Shown here: positions 1-9,218 of the stretch, in pieces
Layout of the letters: every line of letters starts with the position of its first letter
Position numbering within the stretch: the first letter of the stretch is position 1
Assembly: GCA_005884125.1 (NCBI GenBank)
Contig: VAXP01000087.1
Location: forward strand, 1-46,324
Length of the DNA stretch: 46,324 nucleotides
Origin: Actinomycetota bacterium
GTDB taxonomy: Bacteria; Actinomycetota; Acidimicrobiia; Acidimicrobiales; AC-35
Reading direction: 5' to 3'
Made by a program: the position numbers and the translations under genes
Notes under the pieces: model-generated
Told to the model about the DNA's origin: nothing
The model's database searches: none
The model's input: only the letters and a program-made list of their open reading frames with translations

Positions 1-146
1 CCCCACGCGGTGGCCCCGGTCTGTCGGGCTGCGGGCGCCCTGGGTCGTTCGGTCGCCTGCAGGTCGGGCGCGTCCTCGGGCCTGCCCCTCGCCGGCCGGC
101 CCGGGCGGGCGGGGCCGGCGCCACGGTCGGTGCCCGTCGCCGTCAC
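1..146 (-). CDS. N-terminal fragment of the gene after the DUF58 gene (cut by window edge)
   Basis: An open frame starts with GTG at 146-144, overlapping the TGA of the DUF58 gene in a GTGA junction, and stays open to base 1. It encodes about 48 residues rich in Arg, Pro, Ala and Gly with no recognisable motif. In many bacteria moxR and DUF58 genes are followed by a transglutaminase-like membrane protein, so that is the best guess for this gene. The visible part does not show it. Support is only the coupled start and the open frame. Confidence 0.35.
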   Translation of the reverse strand, partial: MTATGTDRGAGPARPGRPARGRPEDAPDLQATERPRAPAARQTGATAW

Positions 147-1398
147 TCCCGCCAGCCCCCGAAGGCTGGTGCCGCGGGGGCGCTGCGGGACGGGGCCGAG
201 GACGTGGTCGAGGCCCGCACCATGTCCGACCAGGCCCGGGTGAACGGTCGCTCGGCGGTCACGTGGACGACTCGGGCCAGCGCCGGTAGCGCCCTGGGCG
301 GCGGGCGGCGGGAGGCCAGGGCCGGGTCGTAGGCGGAGCGGTCGAAGAGCACGAGGACCACCGCCCCGTAGCGGCTCCGGAGGCGGGCGATGGCCTCCAG
401 GTCGTGGCTGGCCGCGCCGGCCGTCGTCACCACGGCCAGACCTCCACCGCTGCCCTGGCGTCTCAGGCTGGACAGCACCCCGGTCAGCCCGGCCATGCGC
501 CTCAGGCGGGCGGTAGCCAGGTGCTCGAGGATGGCCTCCACGTGGGCGTGACCGGCGGCGAAGCCCGAGTCCACGCCGTCGGTGCCGACCAGGCGCAGCA
601 GCGATCGCTTGCGCCAGGAGGCGGCCACGATGCTGGCCGCGGCCGAGACGGCCAGCTCGAGCGAGGCCGGGTTGTGCACGGCGGGGCGGAGATCCAGCAG
701 CACCGTGACCCGGCCCTGCCAGGGGAGCTCGTCCTGGCGGATCATGAGCTCGCCCGTGCGGGCCGTCGAGCGCCAGTGGACGCGGCGCAGGTCGTCGCCC
801 ACCTCGTAGGGACGGAGGGCGAAGAACTCCTCGCCCAGCTGACTCAGGTTCGTCGCCCGGTGCGACCCGGCGTGGGGGTCGAGGCCCACGGTGTGGGGCA
901 GGGGCTCGATGGGATCGACCCGGGGGTAGACGGTGAGCTTGGTCGCGGCGGCGGCCTCCAGCGCCGTGCTGGCCAGCCCGAAGGGATCGGAGAGGCGCAG
1001 CTCCAGCGGTCCCAGGTCGAACACGCCTCTGCGCTCGGTGGGCAGGCGGTAGGCGGCCCGGGCCCGCTCCTGGGGGCCGAGGGGCGCGATCAAGAAGCGC
1101 GCCGATCGCCTGCCGTGGTCGAAGGGGTCACGGGCGTCGAGCACGGGGGAGGACCGGGGCCCGAGGTTGCGCACGGCCAGCTCGACCCGGCTGGGCGACC
1201 CCGCATAGACGCGGTTGGGGCGCAGCTCGCGATGCGCCCCCAGGCGGAACGGCGTGACCCGTACGTGGACGACGGACGCCACCAGCAGCGTGACCATGGC
1301 CGCGGCGACGATGTCGAGCTCGAGTATGCCGAGGACGCGCCCGGCGACGACGAAGCCGGCCGCCCCGGCCAAGGCGAGCCAGCCCCGGCGGGTGGGCA

Positions 1399-1399
<1 letters not shown>
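143..1399 (-). CDS. DUF58 domain membrane protein
   Basis: The 418-residue protein has two N-terminal hydrophobic segments (about residues 7-24 and 29-46), then an extended middle part and a C-terminal von Willebrand A-like half. The DUF58 hallmark YEVGDDLRRVHWRSTARTGE lies near residues 199-218. The ATG overlaps the stop of the upstream moxR gene in a TGATG junction, so the two are translationally coupled. MoxR/DUF58 pairs are thought to act as an AAA chaperone with its membrane-bound VWA-like partner in maturation of envelope or redox complexes. The exact substrate is unknown here. The family call is firm; the role is general knowledge of the pair. Confidence 0.93.
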
Positions 1400-2370
<971 letters not shown>

Positions 2371-2376
2371 CCGACG

Positions 2377-2382
2377 AGCGTA
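2377..2382 (-). promoter_or_regulatory. Predicted -10 element of moxR, leaderless
   Basis: On the minus strand TACGCT (TANNNT) ends 6 bp before the moxR ATG, so transcription would begin at or next to the start codon. No clear -35 element is seen. It faces the -10 of the divergent ROK kinase gene across a 39-bp gap. Confidence 0.5.
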
Positions 2383-2397
2383 CCGGCGGGGCGCCTA

Positions 2398-2403
2398 TAG
2401 GTT
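2398..2403 (+). promoter_or_regulatory. Predicted -10 element of ROK kinase gene, leaderless
   Basis: TAGGTT lies exactly 6 bp before the GTG at 2410, the spacing expected when the first transcribed base is the start codon. There is no Shine-Dalgarno sequence in the gap. This supports GTG 2410 as the start. Confidence 0.5.
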
Positions 2404-2409
2404 GCCCGC

Positions 2410-3297
2410 GTGGAGGCGGCGCTGGCCATCGACATCGGGGGGACGAAGGTGGCGTCCGCCCTGGTGGACGGCGCGGGCCGACCCATGGGCCCGCCCGCCC
2501 TGGCGCCCACCCCCGCGGCCGGCGACGCGGAGGCCACGTTCGCGGCGGTGGCCGAGGTCGTCGCCGCCGCCCTGGCGGGAGCGGGGGCCGCCGTCCCCGT
2601 GGTCTGCGGCGTGGGCTGTGGCGGGCCCATGACGGCCGGGGGCGAAGCGGTGTCCCCGCTGAACATCCCGGCCTGGCGGGGCTTCCCCCTGCGCCGCCGG
2701 CTGGCCGAGCTGACCGGTCTGGCCACCTTCGTCGACAACGACGCCAAGGCCCTGGCCCTGGCCGAGGGCTGGGTGGGAGCGGCCGCCGGGGTGAGCGACT
2801 TCATCGCCGTGGTCGTGTCCACCGGCGTGGGAGGCGGGGTGGTGCTCGGAGGACGCCTGCTCGAAGGGGCGGCGGGCAACGCCGGCCACGTGGGCCACGT
2901 CGTGGTCGTGCCCGAGGGCCGGCCCTGCGCCTGCGGCGGGCGGGGCTGCCTGGAGGCGGAGGCCTCCGGCCCCTCCATCGAGGCGGCCACGGGCCGGCCC
3001 GCGGCCCAGGCGACCACCGAGGTGATCGCCCGCACCGGACGGCTCGTGGGTCTGGCCCTGGCGTCGGTGGCCAACCTTCTCGACCTGCGTCTGGCCGTGG
3101 TAGCGGGCTCGGTGGCCCTGGGGTTCGGTCCCCCCTTCTTCGCCGCGGCCCAGGCCGAGCTCGACGTCCGGGCCCGTCTCCAGTTCAGCCGGGGCGCCCG
3201 CGTCGTGCCCGCGGGGCTGGGGACCCTGGGCCCCATCGTGGGCGCCGCGGCCGTGGGCTGGCGGGGATGGGGCCGCCAGGTGCTGGCGGTAGCCTGA
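2410..3297 (+). CDS. ROK-family sugar kinase (glucokinase-like)
   Basis: The 295-residue protein starts with the phosphate-binding motif DIGGTK (residues 8-13). It has the catalytic-base region VDNDAK (Asp near 111) and the ROK zinc site: a GHVGH segment near 159-163 and CxCGxxGC at 173-180, followed by LEAEASG. ROK kinases phosphorylate glucose or related sugars with ATP in the cytosol; the substrate cannot be fixed from sequence alone. No N-terminal DNA-binding domain is present, so it is a kinase rather than a ROK repressor. It is divergent from moxR, and an acyl-CoA dehydrogenase gene follows 7 bp after its stop. Confidence 0.9.
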   Translation: MEAALAIDIGGTKVASALVDGAGRPMGPPALAPTPAAGDAEATFAAVAEVVAAALAGAGAAVPVVCGVGCGGPMTAGGEAVSPLNIPAWRGFPLRRRLAELTGLATFVDNDAKALALAEGWVGAAAGVSDFIAVVVSTGVGGGVVLGGRLLEGAAGNAGHVGHVVVVPEGRPCACGGRGCLEAEASGPSIEAATGRPAAQATTEVIARTGRLVGLALASVANLLDLRLAVVAGSVALGFGPPFFAAAQAELDVRARLQFSRGARVVPAGLGTLGPIVGAAAVGWRGWGRQVLAVA

Positions 3298-3304
3298 GCC
3301 GCAG

Positions 3305-4555
3305 ATGGACGTGCGCTACCCGCCCGAGGCCGAGGCCTACAGAGAGAAGGTGCAAGCCTTCCTGGCCGAGCACCTGCCCACGGGGTGGAGGGGCATCGGC
3401 GCCCTCGAGCGCGACGAGATGCAGCGCTTCCGGGAGGAGTGGCGCCAGGTGCTCTACGAGCACGGCTACCTGGGCGTGTCGTGGCCCAAGGAGTACGGCG
3501 GCGCCGGCCTCTCGCCCGTCGAGCAGGTCGTCCTGGCCGAGGAGTTCGCCCGTGCCGGTGTGCCCACCGGCGTGGTCAACGACGTCTTCGGGATCCAGAT
3601 GGTGGGCAACACCATCATCGAGTGGGGCACCGAGGAGCAGAAGCGCCGCTTTCTCCCTCGCATCCTCTCCGGGGAGGACCGATGGTGCCAGGGCTACTCC
3701 GAGCCCAACGCCGGATCCGACCTGGGCAACCTCGGCTGCCGGGCCGAGCGCGACGGTGACGAGTGGGTCATCAACGGACAGAAGATCTGGACCTCGGCCG
3801 GCCACCTGGCCAACTGGATCTTCGTGCTCACCCGCACCGACGCGGCCGCGCCCAAGCACCGCGGCATCACCTTCCTGCTCTGCCCCATGGACCAACCCGG
3901 GGTGGAGGTGCGTCCCATCCGCATGATCACGGGCGAGAGCGAGTTCAACGAGATCTTCTTCACCGACGCCCGCACCGGGGCGGAGAACGTGGTGGGCCAG
4001 GTCGACGGGGGCTGGGCCGTGGCCATGACGCTGCTCGGCTACGAGCGGGGCGAAGCCGCGGCCACCTTCCCCATCCTCTTCCGCACCGAGCTCGACCGGC
4101 TGCTGGAGCTGGCCCGGGAGCAGGGCCGTCAGGACGACCCCCGGTTCCGCCAGCGCCTGGCCTGGTGCTACTCCCAGGTCGAGATCATGCGCTACCTGGG
4201 TTACAGGACCCTGACGCGGTTCCTGCGGGGATCGCAGCCCGGTCCCGAGTCGTCGATCTTCAAGATCTTCTGGAGCGAGTACCACCAGACCGCCACCGAG
4301 CTGGCGGCCGACGTGATGGGCCCGCACGCCCTGGTCCCCAGCGGCAGGCCCCGCACCACCGCCTTCCAGACCGACGATCCTGGGGCCCCCAACTCGACGG
4401 CGTCGTGGGTGGGGACCTTCCTCGGAGCCCGGGCCGAGACCATCTACGCCGGCAGCTCGCAGATCCAGCGCAACATCCTGGGCGAGATGGTGCTGGGCCT
4501 GCCCAAGGAGCCCAGGGCCGATGGCGGCCCCTGGAACGAGACGGCCCGGGGCTGA
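3305..4555 (+). CDS. Acyl-CoA dehydrogenase
   Basis: This 416-residue flavoprotein has the full acyl-CoA dehydrogenase layout: N-terminal helical part, a middle beta domain with [13 protein letters not shown] and [12 protein letters not shown], and a C-terminal helical domain ending in [20 protein letters not shown]. It should oxidise an acyl-CoA to the enoyl-CoA using FAD and pass electrons to ETF. At the place where many members carry YEGT with a catalytic Glu this protein has YAGS, as in several actinobacterial FadE-type enzymes, so the base may lie elsewhere and the substrate may not be a simple straight-chain acyl-CoA. A TAGCCT hexamer ends 9 bp before the ATG. Confidence 0.93.
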   Translation: MDVRYPPEAEAYREKVQAFLAEHLPTGWRGIGALERDEMQRFREEWRQVLYEHGYLGVSWPKEYGGAGLSPVEQVVLAEEFARAGVPTGVVNDVFGIQMVGNTIIEWGTEEQKRRFLPRILSGEDRWCQGYSEPNAGSDLGNLGCRAERDGDEWVINGQKIWTSAGHLANWIFVLTRTDAAAPKHRGITFLLCPMDQPGVEVRPIRMITGESEFNEIFFTDARTGAENVVGQVDGGWAVAMTLLGYERGEAAATFPILFRTELDRLLELAREQGRQDDPRFRQRLAWCYSQVEIMRYLGYRTLTRFLRGSQPGPESSIFKIFWSEYHQTATELAADVMGPHALVPSGRPRTTAFQTDDPGAPNSTASWVGTFLGARAETIYAGSSQIQRNILGEMVLGLPKEPRADGGPWNETARG

Positions 4556-4598
4556 GCCACCCCGGGCCTGGCCGGCGGCGAGAAGCGTCGCCTCCGTC

Positions 4599-4817
4599 GT
4601 GATCCGGCCCGGCCTGTGGGGGACGGCGGCCGCCCAGCTGTTGCGCCTGGCGCCCCGACGATGGTGGCGCCGGTGGCCTCCCGTGCCCCGGCCCGACCGC
4701 GGCTACCTCCGCTTCCGCGCCGAGACCATGTGGGGCGATGCCCAGCATCAACCGGACCCCGACGACCTCGTCGCCTACCTCCGGTGGTGCAGGAGCATGC
4801 GCGACGCCCTGCGCTAA
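4599..4817 (+). CDS. Small conserved protein, unknown function
   Basis: A 72-residue protein read from GTG 4599, where a weak GGCGAGAAG lies upstream. It is basic and Trp/Arg-rich in the first half (APRRWWRRWPP), then has PRPDRGYLRFRAETMWGD and ends LVAYLRWCRSMRDALR. The style resembles small hypothetical proteins seen in actinobacterial genomes near acyl-CoA and nuclease genes, but I cannot name a family. The frame stays open upstream to 4521, where an ATG lies inside the preceding gene, but the upstream residues are low complexity and unconvincing. No signal peptide or membrane helix is clear. Confidence 0.6.
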   Translation: MIRPGLWGTAAAQLLRLAPRRWWRRWPPVPRPDRGYLRFRAETMWGDAQHQPDPDDLVAYLRWCRSMRDALR

Positions 4818-4942
4818 CGTCGGTGGTGATGTGCGTTCCACCAGAAGCAGCGGCGGGGGCCCGAGCCCGGCTCCCTGCTCGCTCTGCTCGTCGCGTGGAA
4901 CGCGCCTCCCGGGCGGCGAGGCCGGTGGGGTAGGGGAGCACC

Positions 4943-5452
4943 GTGCGCCGGTCGCTCGTCCTCAACGCCAGCTTCGACCCGCTGTGCGTGGTGTCCTCGC
5001 GACGGGCGCTGGTCCTGGTTCTCGACAGCAAGGCCGAGCTCGTCCACTCCACCGAGCGGCTGTTCCACTCCCCCCGAGCTGCGTTCCCCGAGCCCTCCGT
5101 CGTGCGCCTCTGGCACTACGTCAAGGTCCCCTTCCAGGCCCGCGTCGCCCTGAACCGGCGTGCCGTCTTCGCCCGGGACGGCCACCTGTGCCAATACTGC
5201 GGGCGCGCCGCGGAGAACATCGACCACGTCGTGCCCCGGAGCAAGGGGGGCTCGCACACCTGGGACAACGTGGTCGCCGCCTGTCGCACGTGCAACGCCC
5301 GCAAGGAGAACAGGCTCCTGCACGAGACCGGCCTGACGCTGCACTGCAAGCCCACCCAGCCCCGGGAGCGCTCGTGGATCCTGGCCGCCACCGGCGCGGT
5401 CAGGGCCGACTGGGAGCCCTACCTGGGTCTGTCGTCCTCGCTGTCGGCCTGA
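4943..5452 (+). CDS. HNH endonuclease family protein
   Basis: The 169-residue protein carries an HNH fold with a structural zinc site: CQYC (residues 83-86) and CRTC (114-117) flank the catalytic IDHVVPRSKGG (Asp94-His95), and the CRTC is followed by NARK. The N-terminal 80 residues (start MRRSLVLNASFDPLCVVS) match the common actinobacterial stand-alone HNH proteins of this size. Such proteins cut or nick DNA, but their biological role in these genomes is mostly unknown. The GTG at 4943 follows a GGGGAG at suitable distance. There is no nearby phage or restriction gene, so it looks like a chromosomal housekeeping copy. Confidence 0.88.
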   Translation: MRRSLVLNASFDPLCVVSSRRALVLVLDSKAELVHSTERLFHSPRAAFPEPSVVRLWHYVKVPFQARVALNRRAVFARDGHLCQYCGRAAENIDHVVPRSKGGSHTWDNVVAACRTCNARKENRLLHETGLTLHCKPTQPRERSWILAATGAVRADWEPYLGLSSSLSA

Positions 5453-5480
5453 CGCGCCGACGCGTCGCCCGCCACTGGAG

Positions 5481-6170
5481 GTGAGCGCCGGGTGGACCGT
5501 GTCGCGCCTGGGCGGGGCCGCGGCCGAGCTCCACGCCCGGGGGTGGGCCGACCCCGCCCTGCGGGGGGTGACGCTGTGCCTTCCCGAGGGGCCCGCGCTG
5601 GTGCTGGGCAGCACCCAGGACACCGAGGTGGTCGACCGCTCGCGCTCGGCCGCGGCCGGCGTCGCCCTGGTGCGCCGGCGCACCGGAGGGGGCATGGTCC
5701 TGCTCCGGCCCGGGGACCTGGTGTGGGTCGACGTCGACGTGCCCGCCGGGGACAGGCTGGGGGACGACGACGTGGCCCGCGCCTTTGCCTGGCTGGGCCA
5801 GGCCTGGGCCGGGGCCGCGGCCGACCTGGGCGTGTCGGGCCCGCGCCCTCACCCCGGGCCCACGGAGGAGCGACGGTGGGGCCGGCTCGTCTGCTTCGCC
5901 GGCCTCGGTCCGGGCGAGGTGACGGTGCGCGGCCGCAAGCTGGTGGGCCTGGCGCAACGGCGCACCCGCGCCGGGGCTCGATTTCAGTGCGCCCTGCTGC
6001 TGCGCTGGGAGCCCTCCGCCCTCCTCGGGCTGCTCGCTCTCGACGACGCGGAGCGCGCCAGCGCGGCCGAGGACCTGGCCTCCGCCGCCATCGGCCTCTC
6101 CGAGCTCGGGGTGGGCGCCGGGGCCGAGGACGTGCTCGACGCCCTCCTGGGCCGACTGCCGGCGAGCTAG
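5481..6170 (+). CDS. Lipoate-protein ligase A-like (BPL/LplA family) protein
   Basis: The 229-residue protein shows the lipoate/biotin ligase core: RRRTGGGMV (residues 65-73), which binds the lipoyl-adenylate, and the conserved lysine in GRKLVGLAQRR (Lys153). It lacks the extra C-terminal accessory domain of E. coli LplA, so it may be a ligase of the small type or an octanoyl/lipoyl transferase. Start choice is uncertain: TGGAGG at 5475-5480 sits too close to GTG 5481 and 18 bp before a second GTG at 5499. Its TAG stop shares the palindrome CTAG with the stop of the convergent SnoaL-like gene. Confidence 0.82.
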   Translation: MSAGWTVSRLGGAAAELHARGWADPALRGVTLCLPEGPALVLGSTQDTEVVDRSRSAAAGVALVRRRTGGGMVLLRPGDLVWVDVDVPAGDRLGDDDVARAFAWLGQAWAGAAADLGVSGPRPHPGPTEERRWGRLVCFAGLGPGEVTVRGRKLVGLAQRRTRAGARFQCALLLRWEPSALLGLLALDDAERASAAEDLASAAIGLSELGVGAGAEDVLDALLGRLPAS

Positions 6171-6583
6171 CCGGGCTGGTCGCCGGTCAGCTGGCGCACG
6201 ATCCCGGCGGTGTCGTGGTAGGCGACGCGCTCGACGATCCTGCCCTCCACCACCCGGGTCACGTGGACCATGGGGAGGTTGACCCGCCGGCCCGTGGGCG
6301 CCATGCCCGCGAACTCGCCCCGGTGGGTGCCCTCCATGACCTCCTCGGTCACGACCACCTCGCCGTCCTCCACCCAGCGCTGCACGGTCATGCGCAGGTC
6401 GGGGAAGGCCCGAAGGGTGACGCTGACCATGGCGTCGATGCCGTCCAGGTCCAGCCTGCGGCCCTGGGCCGTGACCAGAAGGGCGTCGGCGGCGTAGAGG
6501 CGGCGGCCCCCGGCCACGTCGTGGGCGTTGAGGGTCTCGTTGAGCTGGGCGACGACGGATCTGGCCTGGCCCATGGCGTCCAT
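6167..6583 (-). CDS. SnoaL-like / NTF2-fold polyketide cyclase-type protein
   Basis: A 138-residue protein from ATG 6583 (a second ATG lies 9 bp downstream). The sequence NAHDVAGGRRLYAADALLV, the acidic AFPDLRMTVQRWVEDGE and the C-terminal GRIVERVAYHDTAGI fit the SnoaL-like NTF2 fold, a small cone-shaped barrel used by cyclases, isomerases and binding proteins. No specific substrate can be assigned. The frame stays open upstream and includes a Pro-rich stretch from an ATG at 6660, but that would run toward the mraZ promoter and looks non-coding. Confidence 0.82.
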   Translation of the reverse strand: MDAMGQARSVVAQLNETLNAHDVAGGRRLYAADALLVTAQGRRLDLDGIDAMVSVTLRAFPDLRMTVQRWVEDGEVVVTEEVMEGTHRGEFAGMAPTGRRVNLPMVHVTRVVEGRIVERVAYHDTAGIVRQLTGDQPG

Positions 6584-6668
6584 CGTCGCGCCGCCGGGCG
6601 TGCCCGCCACGCCTGCATCGGGGGGGACGGGCGGTGGGGGAGGGGACACCGATGGCGTCATCGGGGGA

Positions 6669-6697
6669 TTGACGGGTGGGGGGTAGGGGCGTATGGT
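6669..6697 (+). promoter_or_regulatory. mraZ (dcw cluster) promoter
   Basis: TTGACG at 6669-6674 and TATGGT at 6692-6697 are separated by 17 bp, a good housekeeping sigma-factor promoter. Transcription would start near 6704, about 54 nt before the mraZ GTG. The candidate MraZ repeats overlap the spacer, the -10 and the start site. Confidence 0.65.
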
Positions 6698-6710
6698 GGC
6701 GGCTTGTGGC
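6676..6710 (+). promoter_or_regulatory. Candidate MraZ operator: four 5-bp repeats at 10-bp period
   Basis: GTGGG (6676-6680), GGGGC (6686-6690), GTGGC (6696-6700) and GTGGC (6706-6710) are placed exactly 10 bp apart. MraZ is known to bind short TGGG-type direct repeats with 10-bp phasing upstream of its own gene. The position over the promoter predicts autorepression of the cluster. The second repeat is the weakest match. Confidence 0.55.
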
Positions 6711-6757
6711 GCGAAAGGGAGTACGGCGGGCGCCCGGCGCGATCGGGGAGCTGACAA

Positions 6758-7207
6758 GTGGTGGCGAGGTTCTTCGGGAGGTACGAGCACTCCCTGGACG
6801 CCAAGGGCAGGGTGATCCTGCCCGCCAAGCTCCGTCCCCCCTTCGAGCACGGGGGCTTTCTCAGCCAGTACCACGAGGGCTGCCTCGCGCTGTGGACAGC
6901 GGAGGAGTTCGAGAAGCAGATGCTTTCCCGGCAGGAGGCGGCCACCACGCCGCAGGACCGCAACCTGGCCCGGGTGTGGGCCTCGGGTACCCACGAGGTC
7001 GAGGTCGACAGGCAGGGGAGGCTGGCCATCCCTTCCTTCTTGCGGGAGTTCGCGGGGCTGGCGGGGGACGTGCTGATACACGGGGCCATCGACAGGGTCG
7101 AGCTGTGGCACCCGGCGGCCTGGGAGGAGCGGGTCAAGCCCGTGGAGCGGGAGCTGGTGGAGGCGGGCGCGGCCTCCCGAGAGACGGGAACATCGCAGAC
7201 TTCGTAG
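6758..7207 (+). CDS. mraZ: Transcriptional regulator MraZ
   Basis: The 149-residue protein has two SpoVT/AbrB-like swapped-hairpin halves, each with the conserved DxxGR: DAKGRVILPAKLRP (residues 14-27) and DRQGRLAIPSFLRE (84-97). MraZ forms ring-shaped oligomers that bind repeats in its own promoter and control the division and cell-wall cluster. GTG 6758 is preceded by GGGGAG 7 bp upstream; the next codon is also GTG. It is the first gene of the cluster and is separated from rsmH by an unusual 266-bp leader. Confidence 0.95.
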   Translation: MVARFFGRYEHSLDAKGRVILPAKLRPPFEHGGFLSQYHEGCLALWTAEEFEKQMLSRQEAATTPQDRNLARVWASGTHEVEVDRQGRLAIPSFLREFAGLAGDVLIHGAIDRVELWHPAAWEERVKPVERELVEAGAASRETGTSQTS

Positions 7208-7271
7208 CCAGGGCGGCCGAGCGGGTCGGTCGACGGGCCGCAGTCGCGACGATCAAGGAGAACGACGAGAG

Positions 7272-7316
7272 CACACAGAGCAGGCTCACACAGAGCAGGC
7301 TGACACAGAGCACGCC
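7272..7316 (+). repeat. 15-bp tandem repeat in the rsmH leader
   Basis: The unit CACACAGAGCAGGCT occurs at 7272-7286 and 7287-7301, followed by a diverged third copy at 7302-7316 (GACACAGAGC matches). The stretch is less GC-rich than its surroundings and lies in the mraZ-rsmH gap. A structured RNA called the mraW motif is known from actinobacteria at this place; whether this is an example needs a covariance-model search. Confidence 0.7.
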
Positions 7317-7452
7317 GAGCACACGGCATCATCAGGACGACGCAGGTGCGGGCCTCTGCTGGCCCATGCGCAGCCTCTCGACCGGCGCGGTGGAAGATCC
7401 CTACTCCGCCCGCTTCCATCTCTGCCGATCGGGGAGACATCCCGACGGCGCC

Positions 7453-7470
7453 CAGCCGGTCGAGGGGCTG
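7453..7470 (+). promoter_or_regulatory. Hairpin holding the rsmH ribosome binding site
   Basis: CAGCC (7453-7457) pairs with GGCTG (7466-7470). The loop and the first stem bases contain GAGGGG (7462-7467), the Shine-Dalgarno sequence for the ATG at 7474. Opening of this small stem could influence rsmH translation. The stem is only 5 bp, so the effect is uncertain. Confidence 0.4.
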
Positions 7471-7473
7471 CGG

Positions 7474-8604
7474 ATGAGCCAGGGCTTTGCCCACACACCC
7501 GTGATGGTCGACGACGTCGTCTCGCTCTTCGGGCCCGTGCCCGCGGGCCTCGTGGTCGACGCCACCGTCGGGGGAGGGGGACACGCGGCCGCGCTTCTCC
7601 GGGCCCATCCCCACCTGGAGATTCTCGGTATCGATCGCGACGTCGAGGCCGTGGCCGCGGCGCGCGCCACGCTGGCCCCCTTCGGCGACCGGGCCCGCGT
7701 GGTCCACGCGCCCTTCGACCGCTTGATCGAGCTCGTCGCCGAGGCCCTCGCCTCCCGCGACGAGCCGGCGAGCGGGGTCCTGTTCGATCTGGGCGTGAGC
7801 TCGCCCCAACTCGACCGGGCGGAGCGGGGCTTCTCGTATCGGGCCGACGCTCCGCTGGACATGCGCATGGACCGATCGCAGCCGCTCACCGCGGCGTCGG
7901 TCGTCAACAGCTGGCCCGAGGACGAGCTCGTCGAGCTCCTGGCCGCCAACGGCGAGGGCCGCTTCGCCCGGCGCATCGTCAAGGCCATCATCGAGGCCCG
8001 GCCCCTGCTCACCACCATGCAGCTGGTCGAGGTGGTGCGCGCCGCCATCCCCGCGCCCGCCCGCAGGACGGGCGGCCATCCCGCCAAGCGGGTGTTCCAG
8101 GCCCTGCGCCTGGCCGTCAACGACGAGCTCGCGCTCCTGGGCCCCGCCCTCGATCAGGCCCTGTCGTTGCTCGCCCCCGGCGGGCGCTGCGTCGTGCTCG
8201 CCTACCACTCGGGCGAGGACCGCATCGTCAAGGACCGGTTCAGGTCGGCGGCCACAGGCGGGTGCAGCTGCCCACCCGGGTTGCCCTGCGTGTGCGGCGC
8301 TCGGCCGTCCGTGCGCCTGGTGTTCCGCGGGGCGCGCCGGCCCTCGCCCGCCGAGGTGTCGGCCAATCCGCGAGCCGAAAGTGCCCGCCTGCGCGCTGTT
8401 GAACGGGTCACGCCGCGAGCGTCCACCAACGGCGAGCCACGGTCGGCCACGCTGGTGGGCACCATGCCGTCCCCCACCGTTCCCCGAGCCGTCTCCCGAG
8501 CCGTCTCGGCAGCAGCGATCGCAGCCCTCGCCGCCCAAGAAGCAGCCGCAACCGAAGGCGAGGCCGCGGCCAAAGCAAAGGCCCTGCGCGGCAAGGCCGC
8601 ATGA
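7474..8604 (+). CDS. rsmH: 16S rRNA (cytosine1402-N4)-methyltransferase RsmH (MraW)
   Basis: The 376-residue SAM-dependent methyltransferase starts MSQGFAHTPVMVDDVV. It has the SAM site VVDATVGGGGH (residues 27-37) and the family signatures FDLGVSSPQLD, ERGFSYR, PLDMRMD, HPAKRVFQALRLAVNDEL and YHSGEDRIVKDRF. It methylates N4 of C1402 in 16S rRNA. The C-terminal tail of about 60 residues is Ala-rich and longer than usual. ATG 7474 was chosen because GAGGGG lies 6 bp upstream and the protein begins at the conserved HxPVM region. Its TGA overlaps the ftsL ATG (ATGA). Confidence 0.95.
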   Translation: MSQGFAHTPVMVDDVVSLFGPVPAGLVVDATVGGGGHAAALLRAHPHLEILGIDRDVEAVAAARATLAPFGDRARVVHAPFDRLIELVAEALASRDEPASGVLFDLGVSSPQLDRAERGFSYRADAPLDMRMDRSQPLTAASVVNSWPEDELVELLAANGEGRFARRIVKAIIEARPLLTTMQLVEVVRAAIPAPARRTGGHPAKRVFQALRLAVNDELALLGPALDQALSLLAPGGRCVVLAYHSGEDRIVKDRFRSAATGGCSCPPGLPCVCGARPSVRLVFRGARRPSPAEVSANPRAESARLRAVERVTPRASTNGEPRSATLVGTMPSPTVPRAVSRAVSAAAIAALAAQEAAATEGEAAAKAKALRGKAA

Positions 8605-9218
8605 CAGCGGCACAGCGGCCCCAGGCCGCCGATCCCCGGCCCGAGCCGGGTGCCCACGCCACCCCGGCGCGCCCCGCCCCGGCAACCGCGCCCCGGACCC
8701 GCCCGCCCCTCAGGGTCGTCGGGCCCCGCGAGCTGGGGCCCCGGGCCCGTAGACGCCGGGCCCGGCTCCTGACCACGGGCGCCGGGGTGCTCGTCTCCGC
8801 CCTGCTGTTCGGGCTGGTGGCCTTCCACGTGCTCATCGCCCAGAGCCAGCTCCAGCTGGGGAGGATGGAGACCCAGACCTCCGACGCCCAGGCCCGCTAC
8901 GACCGCCTCCGCCTCCAGGTGGCCCAGCTCTCCTCGCCCGGCCGCATCGTGGCCGCGGCCCAGGAGCGCCTGGGGATGGTGGCTCCGCCGGGCGTCACCT
9001 TCCTGTCCCCGGTCGGGCCCGCGGCCATCAAGCCCCCGGCTCCGGTCACGTCCGTCCCCAAGCCGGCGCCGGTGAGCAAGCCCGCCCCCGTCGGCACCAC
9101 CCCGACAACGGCCTCCCGCTCCACGCCGACCACGGCCGCCCCCCGCTCCACCACGCCGACCACGACAAAGCAGACGACCTCCACCACGTCGGCTCCTCGC
9201 AACCGCACCAAGCCGTGA
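8601..9218 (+). CDS. ftsL: Cell division protein FtsL-like
   Basis: A 205-residue bitopic membrane protein. It has a cytoplasmic Pro/Arg-rich N-terminus (1-55), one membrane helix (about 56-80), and a short coiled-coil (81-125) with the septum-formation pattern LQVAQLSSPGRIVAAAQERLGM. The tail from about 140 to 205 is almost entirely Pro, Thr, Ser and Lys. FtsL joins FtsB and FtsQ to recruit and activate FtsW/FtsI at the septum. The extracytoplasmic PT-rich tail is far longer than in classical FtsL and could be a wall-spanning or O-glycosylated segment. The call rests on topology and position between rsmH and ftsI. Confidence 0.85.
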   Translation: MTAAQRPQAADPRPEPGAHATPARPAPATAPRTRPPLRVVGPRELGPRARRRRARLLTTGAGVLVSALLFGLVAFHVLIAQSQLQLGRMETQTSDAQARYDRLRLQVAQLSSPGRIVAAAQERLGMVAPPGVTFLSPVGPAAIKPPAPVTSVPKPAPVSKPAPVGTTPTTASRSTPTTAAPRSTTPTTTKQTTSTTSAPRNRTKP

